Notes: generated by a model not told the origin, from the letters alone. A DNA stretch of 64,000 bases from Paractinoplanes abujensis (GCF_014204895.1 NZ_JACHMF010000001.1:8990001-9054000), one strand, 5' to 3'. Shown: positions 34,615 through 43,585, counted from the stretch's first letter. Numbers and translations: made by a program.

Positions 34615-35748
34615 ATGACCGAGATGGGGCCTGGGCGCAACGGCACGTCGAGCAGGTTCGCCTGGCCGCTGCGCCGCCGTACGCCGGCCGGGCCGGAGGG
34701 CACCGCTGAGGACATCGCGGTACAGGACGTCGCCGAGCGGGAGGCCGCCGACCGCCGGCTGCCCCCGCCCGCGCCGGAGCCGCTGGTCGACCCGCCGCCC
34801 CGGTTTCATCTGGCCATGTTCCGGCTCGCCGCGCTCGGGCTGGCCCTGGTGCTGGCGCTCGGGCTGGCGCTGGTCCGGGTCTTCGGCAGCGGGCCGCCCT
34901 CGGTGGCCGACCTGCGCGCGCAGTCCGGGGTGGACACCTGGACCGTGCTGCCGATCGGGGTCAAGGACGATCAGCCCGGCACAGCCATCCGCGACGAGAA
35001 CGGGGTCTGGAGCGGCTTCGACATCGAGATCGCCTACATGATCGCCGAGGATCTGGGCTTCCGCCGCGACGACGTGCGCTTCTACGGGATGGAGAGCGAG
35101 GACCGCGCCCGCATGCAGGGTGTCGATCTCAAGGGCAACCGCGTGCCGGTCAAGCTCGTGGTGGCCAGTTTCAGCATCACCGCGGAACGGGAGGCGCGTC
35201 AGGACGTGACCTTCTCGGAGCCGTATCTCTTCACCGAGCAGTCGGTGCTCACGTTGAAGGATCACCGCCCGGTCGCCACCCTGCGCGATCTGAAAGGTGA
35301 GAGCGTCTGTTCGCTCTCCACCGCGACGAGCGCGTCGGCCCTCGAACGGCCGGAACTCGACATCGACGTCGTCAGCCGCAACCGCATGCGCGAGTGCATA
35401 GCCGACCTGCGCGGCGGCAAGGTGACCGCGGTCTCGACCGACGCGGCGATCCTGGCCGGCTTCAAGGCCCGATCTCCCGACGAGTTCGCGCACTGGGACC
35501 TCGGCGTCGACGCCACCGAGGCGTACGGGGTCAATGTCGGTAACAACGAGGCGCTCAAAAAACTCGTCGACCTGACCCTCTACCGCTCCTACTACGACCC
35601 GGCCGACGGGCGCTGGGAGGAGGCGTACCAGAGGAATCTGCAGTCCGAGACGAAGGCCAACGGCAAAGTCCCGATCGCCATCGCGACGCAGCCCCGGCCC
35701 GCCCGGCCCGCGATCCGCGAGCTGCCGTGGGAGGACGTGTTCCGATGA
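34615..35748 (+). CDS. membrane-tethered amino-acid (glutamate/aspartate-type) binding protein
   Basis: A 377-residue protein with a cytoplasmic Pro-rich N-terminus, one membrane helix (about residues 68-90) and an extracellular SBP_bac_3 domain. The domain shows WSGFDIEIAYMIAEDLGF, VVASFSITAEREARQDVTFS, LKGESVCSLSTATSAS and AVSTDAAILAGF, like GlnH/GluB-type binding proteins. No lipobox is present. The ATG at 34615 follows a GGGGGTGGGG stretch; an ATG at 34597 would add six residues. No ABC permease or ATPase gene is nearby; instead its stop overlaps a polytopic membrane protein. This resembles a GlnH-like sensory module of the PknG system rather than a transporter. Confidence 0.8.
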   Translation: MTEMGPGRNGTSSRFAWPLRRRTPAGPEGTAEDIAVQDVAEREAADRRLPPPAPEPLVDPPPRFHLAMFRLAALGLALVLALGLALVRVFGSGPPSVADLRAQSGVDTWTVLPIGVKDDQPGTAIRDENGVWSGFDIEIAYMIAEDLGFRRDDVRFYGMESEDRARMQGVDLKGNRVPVKLVVASFSITAEREARQDVTFSEPYLFTEQSVLTLKDHRPVATLRDLKGESVCSLSTATSASALERPELDIDVVSRNRMRECIADLRGGKVTAVSTDAAILAGFKARSPDEFAHWDLGVDATEAYGVNVGNNEALKKLVDLTLYRSYYDPADGRWEEAYQRNLQSETKANGKVPIAIATQPRPARPAIRELPWEDVFR

Positions 35749-36767
35749 GCGACGTCTTCACCAAGGGCGGCGCGATCGTCCCCCGCCGGCGCCGGGCCCA
35801 GCTCAACTGGCTGCTCACCGTGCTGCCGGCGTTCCCGCTGGTGCTGCTCGTGCTGCGGCTGTGGTACCTGAGCCGCCAGGACCTGCCCACGATGCTGCTG
35901 CTGGTGCAGTACATCTCGCCGCTCGGCATGATCAGCGCGCTCTTCATCACGCTGATCTGGACCGTGCCCGCCGTGATCCTCGTGTTGCGGCTGCTCGGCG
36001 GCATCCTGCTGGTCAGCGCCCCCGACGACGCCGGCCGCTCGCTGCTGTCGGTCACCGCGCTGCGGATGCCCGACTGGGTGGTGCTGCTGGCCGCGATGCT
36101 GGCCGGGTTCACCTGGCAGCTGCGGCTGCTGCCGACGCTGGCCATGCTGCTGGTCGCGATCCTCGGGCTGACCGCGGCGCAACGCTTCCGCGGCGAGCGC
36201 CGGCTGATGTTGTGGATCACGCTGGGCGTACCGATCCTGGTCGGCGCGATCGTGCTGATCTTCGTGTGGCCCGGCCTGATCGAGGCGTGGCGCACCGGTG
36301 AGACGTCGACGGCGCTGCTGCTGGGCGTGCCGCCACTGCTCGGGCCGCTGCTCACCGGGCCCGTGCCGCCCTGGTCGGCCCGGCTCGTCACGCACTGGCC
36401 GGCGGTCGGGGCGGCCCTGGTGGCGCCGCTGGTGATCGGCGTCGTCTTCCTGCGCGCACCGGTACTGCCGGACAGTGCCGTCGAGGTCGGGCCGCCAGGG
36501 GGCGGAACCGAGGTCGTACGGGGGCAGTTGATCAGCGTGGATGACACGTCGACGACTGTGTTGCAGGGCGGCGGCCAGGTAACGTTTCTCCCCAACGACC
36601 AAGTACGTTCCAAGACCCTCTGCCCCGAGCCCGTACGCCCGCCGGAGAGCGCTGTCGAGGTCCGTGGCTGGCCCCTGTCGGACTCGGTGCTTTCGTGGAT
36701 CGCACCGACACGCCGTGTGACAGAGGTCGATCCCCGGTGCCTCGGCCGTCCCCTGAAGCCCAGGTGA
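35745..36767 (+). CDS. polytopic membrane protein, possible GlnX-like partner of the tethered binding protein
   Basis: A 340-residue protein with about seven membrane segments (TVLPAFPLVLLVLRLWYL, MISALFITLIWTVPAVIL, WITLGVPILVGAIVLIFV and others). An extracellular or cytoplasmic C-terminal domain of about 100 residues is rich in Val and Pro. The ATG overlaps the binding-protein stop (ATGA). In mycobacteria the membrane protein GlnX relays amino-acid sensing by GlnH to the kinase PknG. Similarity to GlnX is suggested only by context and topology, not by a motif I can name. It is followed 70 bp later by a PP2C phosphatase gene. Confidence 0.65.
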   Translation: MSDVFTKGGAIVPRRRRAQLNWLLTVLPAFPLVLLVLRLWYLSRQDLPTMLLLVQYISPLGMISALFITLIWTVPAVILVLRLLGGILLVSAPDDAGRSLLSVTALRMPDWVVLLAAMLAGFTWQLRLLPTLAMLLVAILGLTAAQRFRGERRLMLWITLGVPILVGAIVLIFVWPGLIEAWRTGETSTALLLGVPPLLGPLLTGPVPPWSARLVTHWPAVGAALVAPLVIGVVFLRAPVLPDSAVEVGPPGGGTEVVRGQLISVDDTSTTVLQGGGQVTFLPNDQVRSKTLCPEPVRPPESAVEVRGWPLSDSVLSWIAPTRRVTEVDPRCLGRPLKPR

Positions 36768-36837
36768 CGGAGTTTTCCTTCGACGCGCCGCCGAGCCCGT
36801 GCAGACAGGGTTGCGATGATCTGGGAAGCTGCACGCC

Positions 36838-37560
36838 ATGACCTTGCATCTGCGGTGGGCCGCCGGCACCGATCAAGGACATGTCCGGAGCAACAACGAG
36901 GACTGTTACTACGCCGGTGACCGTCTCCTCGTCGTCGCCGACGGCATGGGCGGGATGGCCGCCGGTGACCTCGCCAGCCGCCTCGCCATCGAGGCGATGA
37001 CGCCGCTCGACACGTCCATCGAGAACGACCAGCAGATGGACGCGTTGCACAAGGCGCTCGAGGTGGCCAACGGCCGGATCGCCGAGCAGGTCGAGAACGA
37101 CAATTCGCTGCAGGGCATGGGCACCACGCTCACCGCGGTCATCTTCTCGGGCACCCGGGCCGCCATGGCGCACGTCGGTGACTCCCGCGCCTACCTGCTG
37201 CGCGAGGGCCGGCTCAACCAGCTGACCAAGGACGACACCTACGTCCAGATGCTCGTCGACCAGGGACTGATCCGCCCCGACGAGGCCGCCGGGCACCCGC
37301 GCCGCTCGGTCGTCACGCGCGTGCTGCAGGGCGAGCCGGTCAGCCCGGCGTACGTGATCGTCGAACCGGAACCGGGTGACCGCTGGATGCTCTGCAGCGA
37401 CGGCCTCACCGCCGTGGTCACCAACGAGACCATCGAGCAGGAGATGCTCGCCGCCGACGACCCGAAAGCGTGCTGCGAACGGCTGATCGACCTGGCGCTG
37501 CGCGGCGGCGGGCCCGACAACGTGACGGTGATTGTCGCCGATCTGACATCGGGGGAGTGA
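36838..37560 (+). CDS. PP2C-family serine/threonine protein phosphatase
   Basis: A 240-residue soluble catalytic domain of the PstP/Stp1 type. Metal-ligand motifs are RSNNEDCYY, VVADGMGGMAAGD, HVGDSRAYL, CSDGLTAV and GGGPDNVTVIV. It lacks the membrane helix and extracellular tail of PstP. It dephosphorylates Ser/Thr phosphoproteins with Mn2+ or Mg2+. The location downstream of the tethered amino-acid-binding pair suggests it opposes a Ser/Thr kinase responding to that sensor; no such kinase gene is in the window. A second stand-alone cue is the following GGDEF-EAL gene 54 bp downstream. Confidence 0.93.
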   Translation: MTLHLRWAAGTDQGHVRSNNEDCYYAGDRLLVVADGMGGMAAGDLASRLAIEAMTPLDTSIENDQQMDALHKALEVANGRIAEQVENDNSLQGMGTTLTAVIFSGTRAAMAHVGDSRAYLLREGRLNQLTKDDTYVQMLVDQGLIRPDEAAGHPRRSVVTRVLQGEPVSPAYVIVEPEPGDRWMLCSDGLTAVVTNETIEQEMLAADDPKACCERLIDLALRGGGPDNVTVIVADLTSGE

Positions 37561-37614
37561 GCACTCTTCGTTACGCCGGTCGCTGCGGTAGGTTACAGCG
37601 GCCGTTCGTCATGG

Positions 37615-39921
37615 GTGGTGATGATGCTCGCGCGACTCCTTGTCACGCTGGCGATCGTCCTGGGGGTGACAGCGCTCGGTGAGTTCGCCGGGCCGCCGGG
37701 TTGGCGGATCTCCGCGGACGCCGCGCAACTGGTCATCGGGGCGGCCGCGGCGTTGATCTGCTTCGCGGCGGCCCGAAGCCGTACCGGGCTGCAGCGCCGT
37801 TGGCGGATCATCGTCGGGGCCGGGCTCACCGGCTGGGCGCTGAACCGGCTCTGGTGGGTCGTCCAGGACGTCGTCGTGCCCGATCGGACACTCACGATGG
37901 TGTCCGACATCGGGTTCTTCCTGCTGCCCATGGCGCTGCTGGGCGCGCTGCTGGTGGCGCCGTACACCCGCCCGCGGTCCGTGCCCGCCTCGCCCCGCCG
38001 CGACCAGTTCGCCCTGATGATCGACAGCGTGCTGATCGCGGGCTCGCTGCTCGCCCTGGCCTACTCGACAGTCCCGCGCGACTGGTACCGCTGGGACGGC
38101 CAGCCCACCTCGCTGATCGTGGCGGCCGCGGTCTACCCGGTCGCCGACCTCATGCTGGCCACCATGGTCGGGCTCCTGCTGCTGACCCGGCCCGGCTCGC
38201 CCACCGTCCGCAAGCCGCTCACCCTGGCCGGCGCGGCCATCGTGGCGTTCGGCGTCACCGACACGCTCCGCTTCCTGCACCTGGCTGACGGTCCGTTGCC
38301 GCCGTGGCAGATGGCCGGGCACCTGCTCGGGCCCGCGTTGCTGGCCGTGGCGGCCCTCAGCTCACCCGCACCCGTGGCCGCGCCGCCGGTCGACAACGGT
38401 GAACGGGAGTGGCTGCATCTGGTGCTTCCGTACGTGCCGGTGACCGCGACCGGCGTCATGATCGCGATCAACGGCGGGGCCGGCAAACCGCTCACGCCGT
38501 TCGAGGCCTACCTCGGCTGGCTCGGCCTGGGCCTGGTCGTGGCCCGGCAGATGTTCACCATCGTCGACAACACCGTGCTGCTGGACCGCGTGTCGGAAGG
38601 GCAGAAACGGCTGCACCACCAGGCATACCACGACCCGCTGACCGGACTGGCCAACCGGGCCCTGTTCACCGAGCGGCTGACCGCGGCGCTCGGCACCCGG
38701 CCGGTGGCGGTGCTCTTCGCCGACCTCGACGACTTCAAACTCATCAACGACAGCTTCGGCCACGGCATGGGCGACCGGGTGCTGCGCGCCATCGCGGAAC
38801 GCCTGCAACGCTGCGTCTCGTCCGACGACCTGGTGGCCCGGCTCGGCGGCGACGAGTTCGCGGTGCTGCTCGACCACCACGCCGCCGACGCCGAACCGGC
38901 CGGGCATCGCATCCTGAAAGCGCTGCGCGAGCCGTTCACGATCGACGGCCACACCATGGGAGTCGGCGCGAGCCTCGGCCTGGTCGTGACCGAGCCCGGT
39001 GAGCCCATGACGGCCGACGCGCTGCTGCGCCGGGCCGACTCCGCGATGTACTCGAGCAAACGCCGGGGCAAAGGCTCGATGGCCCGCTACGCCGGCACCC
39101 CCGACGGCGGTCCGAACGCCGACCTGCCCCACCTGCTGGCCGAGGCGCTGGCCTCCGGGCACCCCGCCGCGGCCGGTTTCGAGGTCTTCTACCAGCCCAT
39201 CGTGCGATTCAGCGACGGCGCGACGGTGGCGGTCGAGGCGCTGGCCCGCTGGACGTCACCGGTGGCGGGCCCGGTGCACCCCGACGTGTTCGTGTCGGTG
39301 GCCGAACGGACCGGCCTGGTCGCCGCCATCGACGACTTCGTGCTCGACCAGGCCTGCGTCGACGCGGCCACGCTGGCCCACGTCTGCGGCCGGCCGATCG
39401 ACATCCACGTCAACGTGTCGGCGGCCCGGCTGGGTCAGACGGGCCTGGAGGAATCCGTGGCGGGCGCCCTGGCCCGCAGCGGCCTGCCACCGTCCCGCCT
39501 GGTCCTGGAGATCACCGAGACCCGCCGCATCCAGGACATCACCGTGGCCGCCGCGATGGTCGAACGGCTGCGCTCGCACGGGGTGCGGATCGCCCTCGAC
39601 GACTTCGGCAGCGGCTACAACGCCCTGGCCCAGCTGCACTCGCTGCCGGTCGACATCGTGAAGCTGGACGCCACCCTCACCGACCTCGACATCGCTCCGG
39701 GCCGGGCCGAGGCCCTGTGCCGGTCGGTGCTGGCCATCTGCACCGACCTGAGCATCGTGGTGGTGGCCGAGGGCATCGAGACGCCGGCCCGGGCGCACGC
39801 GCTGGCCGCGATCGGGTGCCCGCTGGGGCAGGGTTACCTGTTCGGCCAGCCGGGCCCGTTGCACCGCTGGCAGGCGATCCCCGCCGTTCCGCCCTCTTCG
39901 GCCGCCCACCTGGCCTCCTAG
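37615..39921 (+). CDS. membrane-anchored GGDEF-EAL cyclic-di-GMP enzyme
   Basis: A 768-residue bifunctional protein. About nine membrane segments occupy residues 1-310. The GGDEF domain (HDPLTGLANRALF, then RLGGDEFAVLL) and the EAL domain (AVEALARW, NVSAARLGQT, LEITETRRI, ALDDFGSGYNAL, VAEGIETPARA) are both complete, so both synthesis and breakdown of c-di-GMP are possible. The start is GTG 37615 or one of the codons just after (GTG, ATG, ATG). It resembles the GGDEF-EAL protein at 12903-15239 in layout, but that copy carries ETL for EAL. A 28-bp tandem repeat follows its stop. Confidence 0.9.
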   Translation: MVMMLARLLVTLAIVLGVTALGEFAGPPGWRISADAAQLVIGAAAALICFAAARSRTGLQRRWRIIVGAGLTGWALNRLWWVVQDVVVPDRTLTMVSDIGFFLLPMALLGALLVAPYTRPRSVPASPRRDQFALMIDSVLIAGSLLALAYSTVPRDWYRWDGQPTSLIVAAAVYPVADLMLATMVGLLLLTRPGSPTVRKPLTLAGAAIVAFGVTDTLRFLHLADGPLPPWQMAGHLLGPALLAVAALSSPAPVAAPPVDNGEREWLHLVLPYVPVTATGVMIAINGGAGKPLTPFEAYLGWLGLGLVVARQMFTIVDNTVLLDRVSEGQKRLHHQAYHDPLTGLANRALFTERLTAALGTRPVAVLFADLDDFKLINDSFGHGMGDRVLRAIAERLQRCVSSDDLVARLGGDEFAVLLDHHAADAEPAGHRILKALREPFTIDGHTMGVGASLGLVVTEPGEPMTADALLRRADSAMYSSKRRGKGSMARYAGTPDGGPNADLPHLLAEALASGHPAAAGFEVFYQPIVRFSDGATVAVEALARWTSPVAGPVHPDVFVSVAERTGLVAAIDDFVLDQACVDAATLAHVCGRPIDIHVNVSAARLGQTGLEESVAGALARSGLPPSRLVLEITETRRIQDITVAAAMVERLRSHGVRIALDDFGSGYNALAQLHSLPVDIVKLDATLTDLDIAPGRAEALCRSVLAICTDLSIVVVAEGIETPARAHALAAIGCPLGQGYLFGQPGPLHRWQAIPAVPPSSAAHLAS

Positions 39922-39963
39922 GACGTGGCCTCCGGCACCGGCTCGGCTTCTTGGCGCTGGCTC

Positions 39964-40104
39964 GGTTGGCCGCCCGTTTGGGCGCTGGCTTGGTTGGCCG
40001 CCCGTTTGGGCGCTGGCTTGGTTGGCCGCCCGTTTGGGCGCTGGCTTGGTTGCCCGCCCGTTTGGGCGCTGGCCCGGTTGGCCGCCCGTTTTGGGCACTA
40101 GCTT
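39964..40104. repeat. five-copy 28-bp tandem repeat, each copy a small hairpin
   Basis: Copies at 39964-39991, 39992-40019 and 40020-40047 are identical (GGTTGGCCGCCCGTTTGGGC...). Copy four (40048-40075) has a few changes and copy five (40076-40104) has one extra T and others. Each contains CGCCC-GTTT-GGGCG, a 5-bp stem with a 4-base loop. The array lies between two convergent genes and overlaps the last bases of the QueD-like gene. It has no spacers, so it is not a CRISPR array. Confidence 0.9.
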
Positions 40105-40496
40105 GGCTGCCCGCCCGCCTTCGGCGCGTATCGGGTGGTCACGCCGAAGGTCACATCCCGGATCTCGACATAGGCCAGCTGGGGCAGCGATGCGGCCAGG
40201 CGGCCGTGCACATGACGGGCAACCAGCTCGAACGTCGGACGGAAGTCGAAAAGCTCGGTCCACGGACGGGCGCCCAACCCGGCGCAGCAGCGTTCCAGTT
40301 CGGCGGCCGCCGCGTCGGTGTCGAAAAACCAGCCCCGCGCGGTCAGCTGCTCGTCGTCAAAAGCCACCCCCGCCCGTACGGCCACCTCGACACCTTCGCC
40401 CGGCGCGAGCAACGACTGGCCCCGCGCGGCGCGCACCGGGGACGGCAGGCCCTGCACCGCCCGGAACCGATGCTCGACCTCGACCACATAGCTCAT
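40098..40496 (-). CDS. 6-pyruvoyl-tetrahydropterin synthase / QueD-like protein lacking the zinc site
   Basis: A 132-residue protein with the T-fold outline of QueD/PTPS: an N-terminal strand YVVEVEHRFRAVQG, a middle WFFDTDAAAAELE, PTFELVARHVHGRL, and a C-terminal strand YVEIRDVTFGVTTRY. The usual zinc-binding HxH after the first strand and the active Cys are absent (the equivalent region reads GEGVEVAVRAGV). Catalysis as QueD is therefore doubtful. Its ATG overlaps the HrpB stop (ATGA). The C-terminal PKAGGQPS and the TAG stop fall in the tandem repeat, which may have changed the tail. Confidence 0.7.
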   Translation of the reverse strand: MSYVVEVEHRFRAVQGLPSPVRAARGQSLLAPGEGVEVAVRAGVAFDDEQLTARGWFFDTDAAAAELERCCAGLGARPWTELFDFRPTFELVARHVHGRLAASLPQLAYVEIRDVTFGVTTRYAPKAGGQPS

Positions 40497-43400
40497 CGGG
40501 ACCTCGGATTCGTGCGACGCGTAGGTTCGGCAGTCGTCGGATCCTCCGGCCAGGGGTGCCGCGGGTAGCGGCCCCGCAGCTCCGCCCGGACCTGCGGATA
40601 GCCCTGCCGCCAGAAGGAAGCCAGGTCGCGCGTCACCGCCACCGGCCGGCCGGCCGGGGAGAGCAGATGCAGCAGAACCGGCACGCGGCCCTCGGCCAGG
40701 CGGGGAGCGTCACGCCAGCCGAACGCCTCCTGCACCTTCACGGCCAGGACCGGGGATGTGGCGTCGGCGTAGTCGACCCGCACCCGCGACCCGCTCGGGA
40801 CCGGCAGGCGTTCCGGGGCCACCTCGTCCAGCCGGCCCGCAACCGACCACGGCAGCAGCCGGCGCAAACTCGCGGCGACGTCGACCCGCCCCAGATCGGC
40901 GCGGCGGCGGGCGGCGCCGAACTCGAGCCACTCGCCGGCCCGGGCCAGCAAGGCCTCGTCGGACACATCGGGCCACGGATCACCCAGCGCGGCGTGCGCA
41001 AAAGCCAGCCTTTCGCGCAGCTCGGTCGCACCTCGCGACCAGGTCAGCAAACCCAGCCCGTCGCGCCGCAACCCGTCGAGCAGCGCGGCCCGCACAAGCC
41101 CCGGATCCGGGTCGGCCAGCCGCCGCTCGACCAGCGTGATCGCGCCGAGCCGTCGAACCGTGCGGGCCACCACGTCGCCGTCCACCCAGCCGATCTCGGT
41201 CGCATCGGCCAGCAACGTCTTCGCGGCCTCGACGGCGGTCGCCTCGTCAAGCGGCACCGCGGCTCTGATCCGCGCCGTCCGCGCCCCCGCGGCCCGGTCG
41301 GCCGACGCGATGGCCAGCCACTGCACCCCGGCCAGCCCGCTACCGGCCCCGAGCTCGGCGGCGGTGCCACCGGCCATCAGATACGAGCGGCCACCCGCTT
41401 CCCGTACGCGGGCCACCCGCTCCGGAAAAGCCAGCCCCACAACGAGCCCCGCCGCCAGGTCGTCCGTCAGCCCTCGGTGCCGCTCATCTGCCCGTCCGCC
41501 CGTGACTCCGCCGCCCGCACCGGCAGACCCAGCAGCGCCCGCACCTCTGTTGCCAGCGCCCGCAGCGCCCGCGCCCGCAGCGCCCGCGCCTGCGTTGCCC
41601 GCACCCGCACGACCCACGCCGCCCTCACCCGCGCGGCCCCCACCTGCGCCGCCCGCGCTACCTCCGCCCACGTTGTCTGCGTCCGCGCCGCCTCTGTCAC
41701 CAGCGCCCGTGCTCGTGCCGCCCGGACCCGCGCCGCTTCCATCCGTGCCGGCGTTGCCCGCCTCTGCGCGGCCCTCACCGTCTCCACTCACGCCCGCGCC
41801 GCTTCCGTCCGCGTGGCCCGCGCCCGTACCTGGGGTGTCTGCGTTCGCCCCGCCCTCGTCCCCCCTCCGCGCGCCTGCGTTGCTCCCGGGCGCGTCGTCT
41901 GAGCCGGTGCTGCTCGTCCCGTTCGTGGGCGGCGTGGTGCAGGCCGGGGAGCGCTGCGGGTCGGCCGGAAAGGCGGGCGTTCCCCCGTTGCTCCGGCTTG
42001 CGTCGTCCGCGATGCCGGGCGGGACGGAGGCTGCGGCGGACTGCGGTGCGACCGGAAATTCAGGGAGGTCGGGCGCAGCAGCGGCGTCGGTCACGTCGGG
42101 GAGTGATTCGTCGGTGGGGTTGCGCTGCAGGGCGGCGGTGAGGCGGCCGACCTCGGTGCGCCAGGCCGGGTCGCGGCTGCTGCGGGCGCGGCGCCAGGCA
42201 GTGGTCAGGTCGTCGGCGGCGGAACGGTCGTCGTCGAGCAGGGCGACGATCTCGGCGGCCCGCCGGGCGCCGACCGTGGGCGCGCCGTCGAGCAGGGCCC
42301 GGGCCAGGCGGGGATGCAGTCCGGCGTCGGCCAGGGCCCGGCCCCGGGCGGTCACGCGGCCCGTTTCGTCGACCGCGCCCAGGTCGCGCAGCGTGGCCAC
42401 GGCCGACTGCAGGGCGCCGGGTGGGGGCTGGTCGGGCAGCGACAGCCCACTGCCGTCGGGGTGGCCCCACAGGGCCAGGTCGAGCGCGAAGCCCGTCAGG
42501 TCGGCCGCGGCGATCTCGGGCTCGGGCTGGGGCGGGAGCCGGTCGTGCTGGGCCTGCGTCCAGCAGCGGTAGACCCGGCCGGGCGCCTCGCGACCGGCCC
42601 GGCCCGCGCGCTGCACGGCGGCCGCCCGAGACACCGGCACCGTGGCCAGGGCGCCCAGCCCGCGGGCGTGATCCATGCGGGGGACCCGGCTGAGGCCGGC
42701 GTCGACGACCGCGCGCACGCCGGGGACCGTCAGGCTGCTCTCGGCGACCGCGGTCGCCAGCACCACCCGGCGGCCCGGGCCGGGGCGGAGGGCCGCATCC
42801 TGCACCGCGCCGGGCTGGCGGCCGTGCAGCGGGATCACGTCGGCCCGGAGGCCGGCCAGCCGGCCCGCCACCGCGTCGATCTCGCGCGCGCCGGGCAGGA
42901 ACACCAGCACGTCGCCTTCGCCCTCGGCCAGGGCCCGGCGGGTGGTGGCGGCCACGTGGTCGAGCAGGCGCGGATCGACGCGCAGGCCCAGGGGCGGCGT
43001 GATCGGGCCGGGCGGGGGCGTCCAGATCTCCTCGACCGGGTAGACCCGGGCCGACGCCGTGACGACCGGGGCCGCGCCCAGCACGTCGGCCAGCCGGCCC
43101 GCGTCGGCCGTGGCCGAGGTGGCCAGCAGGCCCAGGTCGGGCCGGAGGGTGGCCCGCACCTCGACCAGGAAGGCCAGGGCCAGATCGGTGTCGAGGTGGC
43201 GCTCGTGACACTCGTCGAGGATCACGACCGACGTGCCGGCCAGCTCGGGGTCGCGCTGCAACCGCCGGACGAGAACGCCGGTTGTCACCACTTCGACGCG
43301 GGTGGACCGGGAGACCTGGCGGTCGCCGCGAACCGTGTAACCGACCCGGCCGCCCGGTTTCTCGCCCAGCAGCGTGGCCATGCGGCGGGCCGCGGCCCGG

Positions 43401-43585
43401 GCGGCCAGCCGGCGCGGCTCGGCCACCACGACCCGGCCCTCGAGCGCGAGCGGGACGAGTGTCGTCTTGCCCGTGCCGGGTGGGGCCACCAGCACCGCCG
43501 AGCCGGCGCCGGACAGCGCCGCGCGGACCCGCGGCAGCACCGGGCGGATCGGAAGGTCGGGCAGGGCGTCGTCGGCGATGAGCAC
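40493..43585 (-). CDS. hrpB: ATP-dependent RNA helicase HrpB with a large low-complexity insertion
   Basis: A 1030-residue DEAH-type helicase. Walker A is APPGTGKTTLVP (about 33-44), the DEAH box reads DECHERHLD, and motif III is TSATAD. The C-terminal HrpB region is complete (VRVDYADATSPVLAVKVQEA, HLLSPAGRPVAVTRDLASFW). Ordinary HrpB has about 820-850 residues; the excess is a Gly/Ala/Ser-rich insertion at about 508-698. The GTG at 43585 has AGGA eight bases upstream; an ATG at 43603 is an alternative. Its exact cellular role is not well defined in actinobacteria. Confidence 0.9.
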   Translation of the reverse strand: MLIADDALPDLPIRPVLPRVRAALSGAGSAVLVAPPGTGKTTLVPLALEGRVVVAEPRRLAARAAARRMATLLGEKPGGRVGYTVRGDRQVSRSTRVEVVTTGVLVRRLQRDPELAGTSVVILDECHERHLDTDLALAFLVEVRATLRPDLGLLATSATADAGRLADVLGAAPVVTASARVYPVEEIWTPPPGPITPPLGLRVDPRLLDHVAATTRRALAEGEGDVLVFLPGAREIDAVAGRLAGLRADVIPLHGRQPGAVQDAALRPGPGRRVVLATAVAESSLTVPGVRAVVDAGLSRVPRMDHARGLGALATVPVSRAAAVQRAGRAGREAPGRVYRCWTQAQHDRLPPQPEPEIAAADLTGFALDLALWGHPDGSGLSLPDQPPPGALQSAVATLRDLGAVDETGRVTARGRALADAGLHPRLARALLDGAPTVGARRAAEIVALLDDDRSAADDLTTAWRRARSSRDPAWRTEVGRLTAALQRNPTDESLPDVTDAAAAPDLPEFPVAPQSAAASVPPGIADDASRSNGGTPAFPADPQRSPACTTPPTNGTSSTGSDDAPGSNAGARRGDEGGANADTPGTGAGHADGSGAGVSGDGEGRAEAGNAGTDGSGAGPGGTSTGAGDRGGADADNVGGGSAGGAGGGRAGEGGVGRAGAGNAGAGAAGAGAAGAGNRGAGAAGSAGAGGGVTGGRADERHRGLTDDLAAGLVVGLAFPERVARVREAGGRSYLMAGGTAAELGAGSGLAGVQWLAIASADRAAGARTARIRAAVPLDEATAVEAAKTLLADATEIGWVDGDVVARTVRRLGAITLVERRLADPDPGLVRAALLDGLRRDGLGLLTWSRGATELRERLAFAHAALGDPWPDVSDEALLARAGEWLEFGAARRRADLGRVDVAASLRRLLPWSVAGRLDEVAPERLPVPSGSRVRVDYADATSPVLAVKVQEAFGWRDAPRLAEGRVPVLLHLLSPAGRPVAVTRDLASFWRQGYPQVRAELRGRYPRHPWPEDPTTAEPTRRTNPRSR
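41490..42060 (-). repeat. low-complexity Gly/Ala-rich coding insertion within hrpB
   Basis: About 190 codons of short imperfect repeats give GAGNAG-, GAGAAG- and GDGEG-like peptides after a Pro/Ser/Thr-rich lead-in. It separates the helicase core from the HrpB C-terminal region, so both folds remain intact. The coding frame is open throughout, so it is translated. Confidence 0.8.

Noticed and set aside
39964..40104. Possible CRISPR array
   Set aside because: The 28-bp units are directly adjacent with no spacers, and no cas genes are present.
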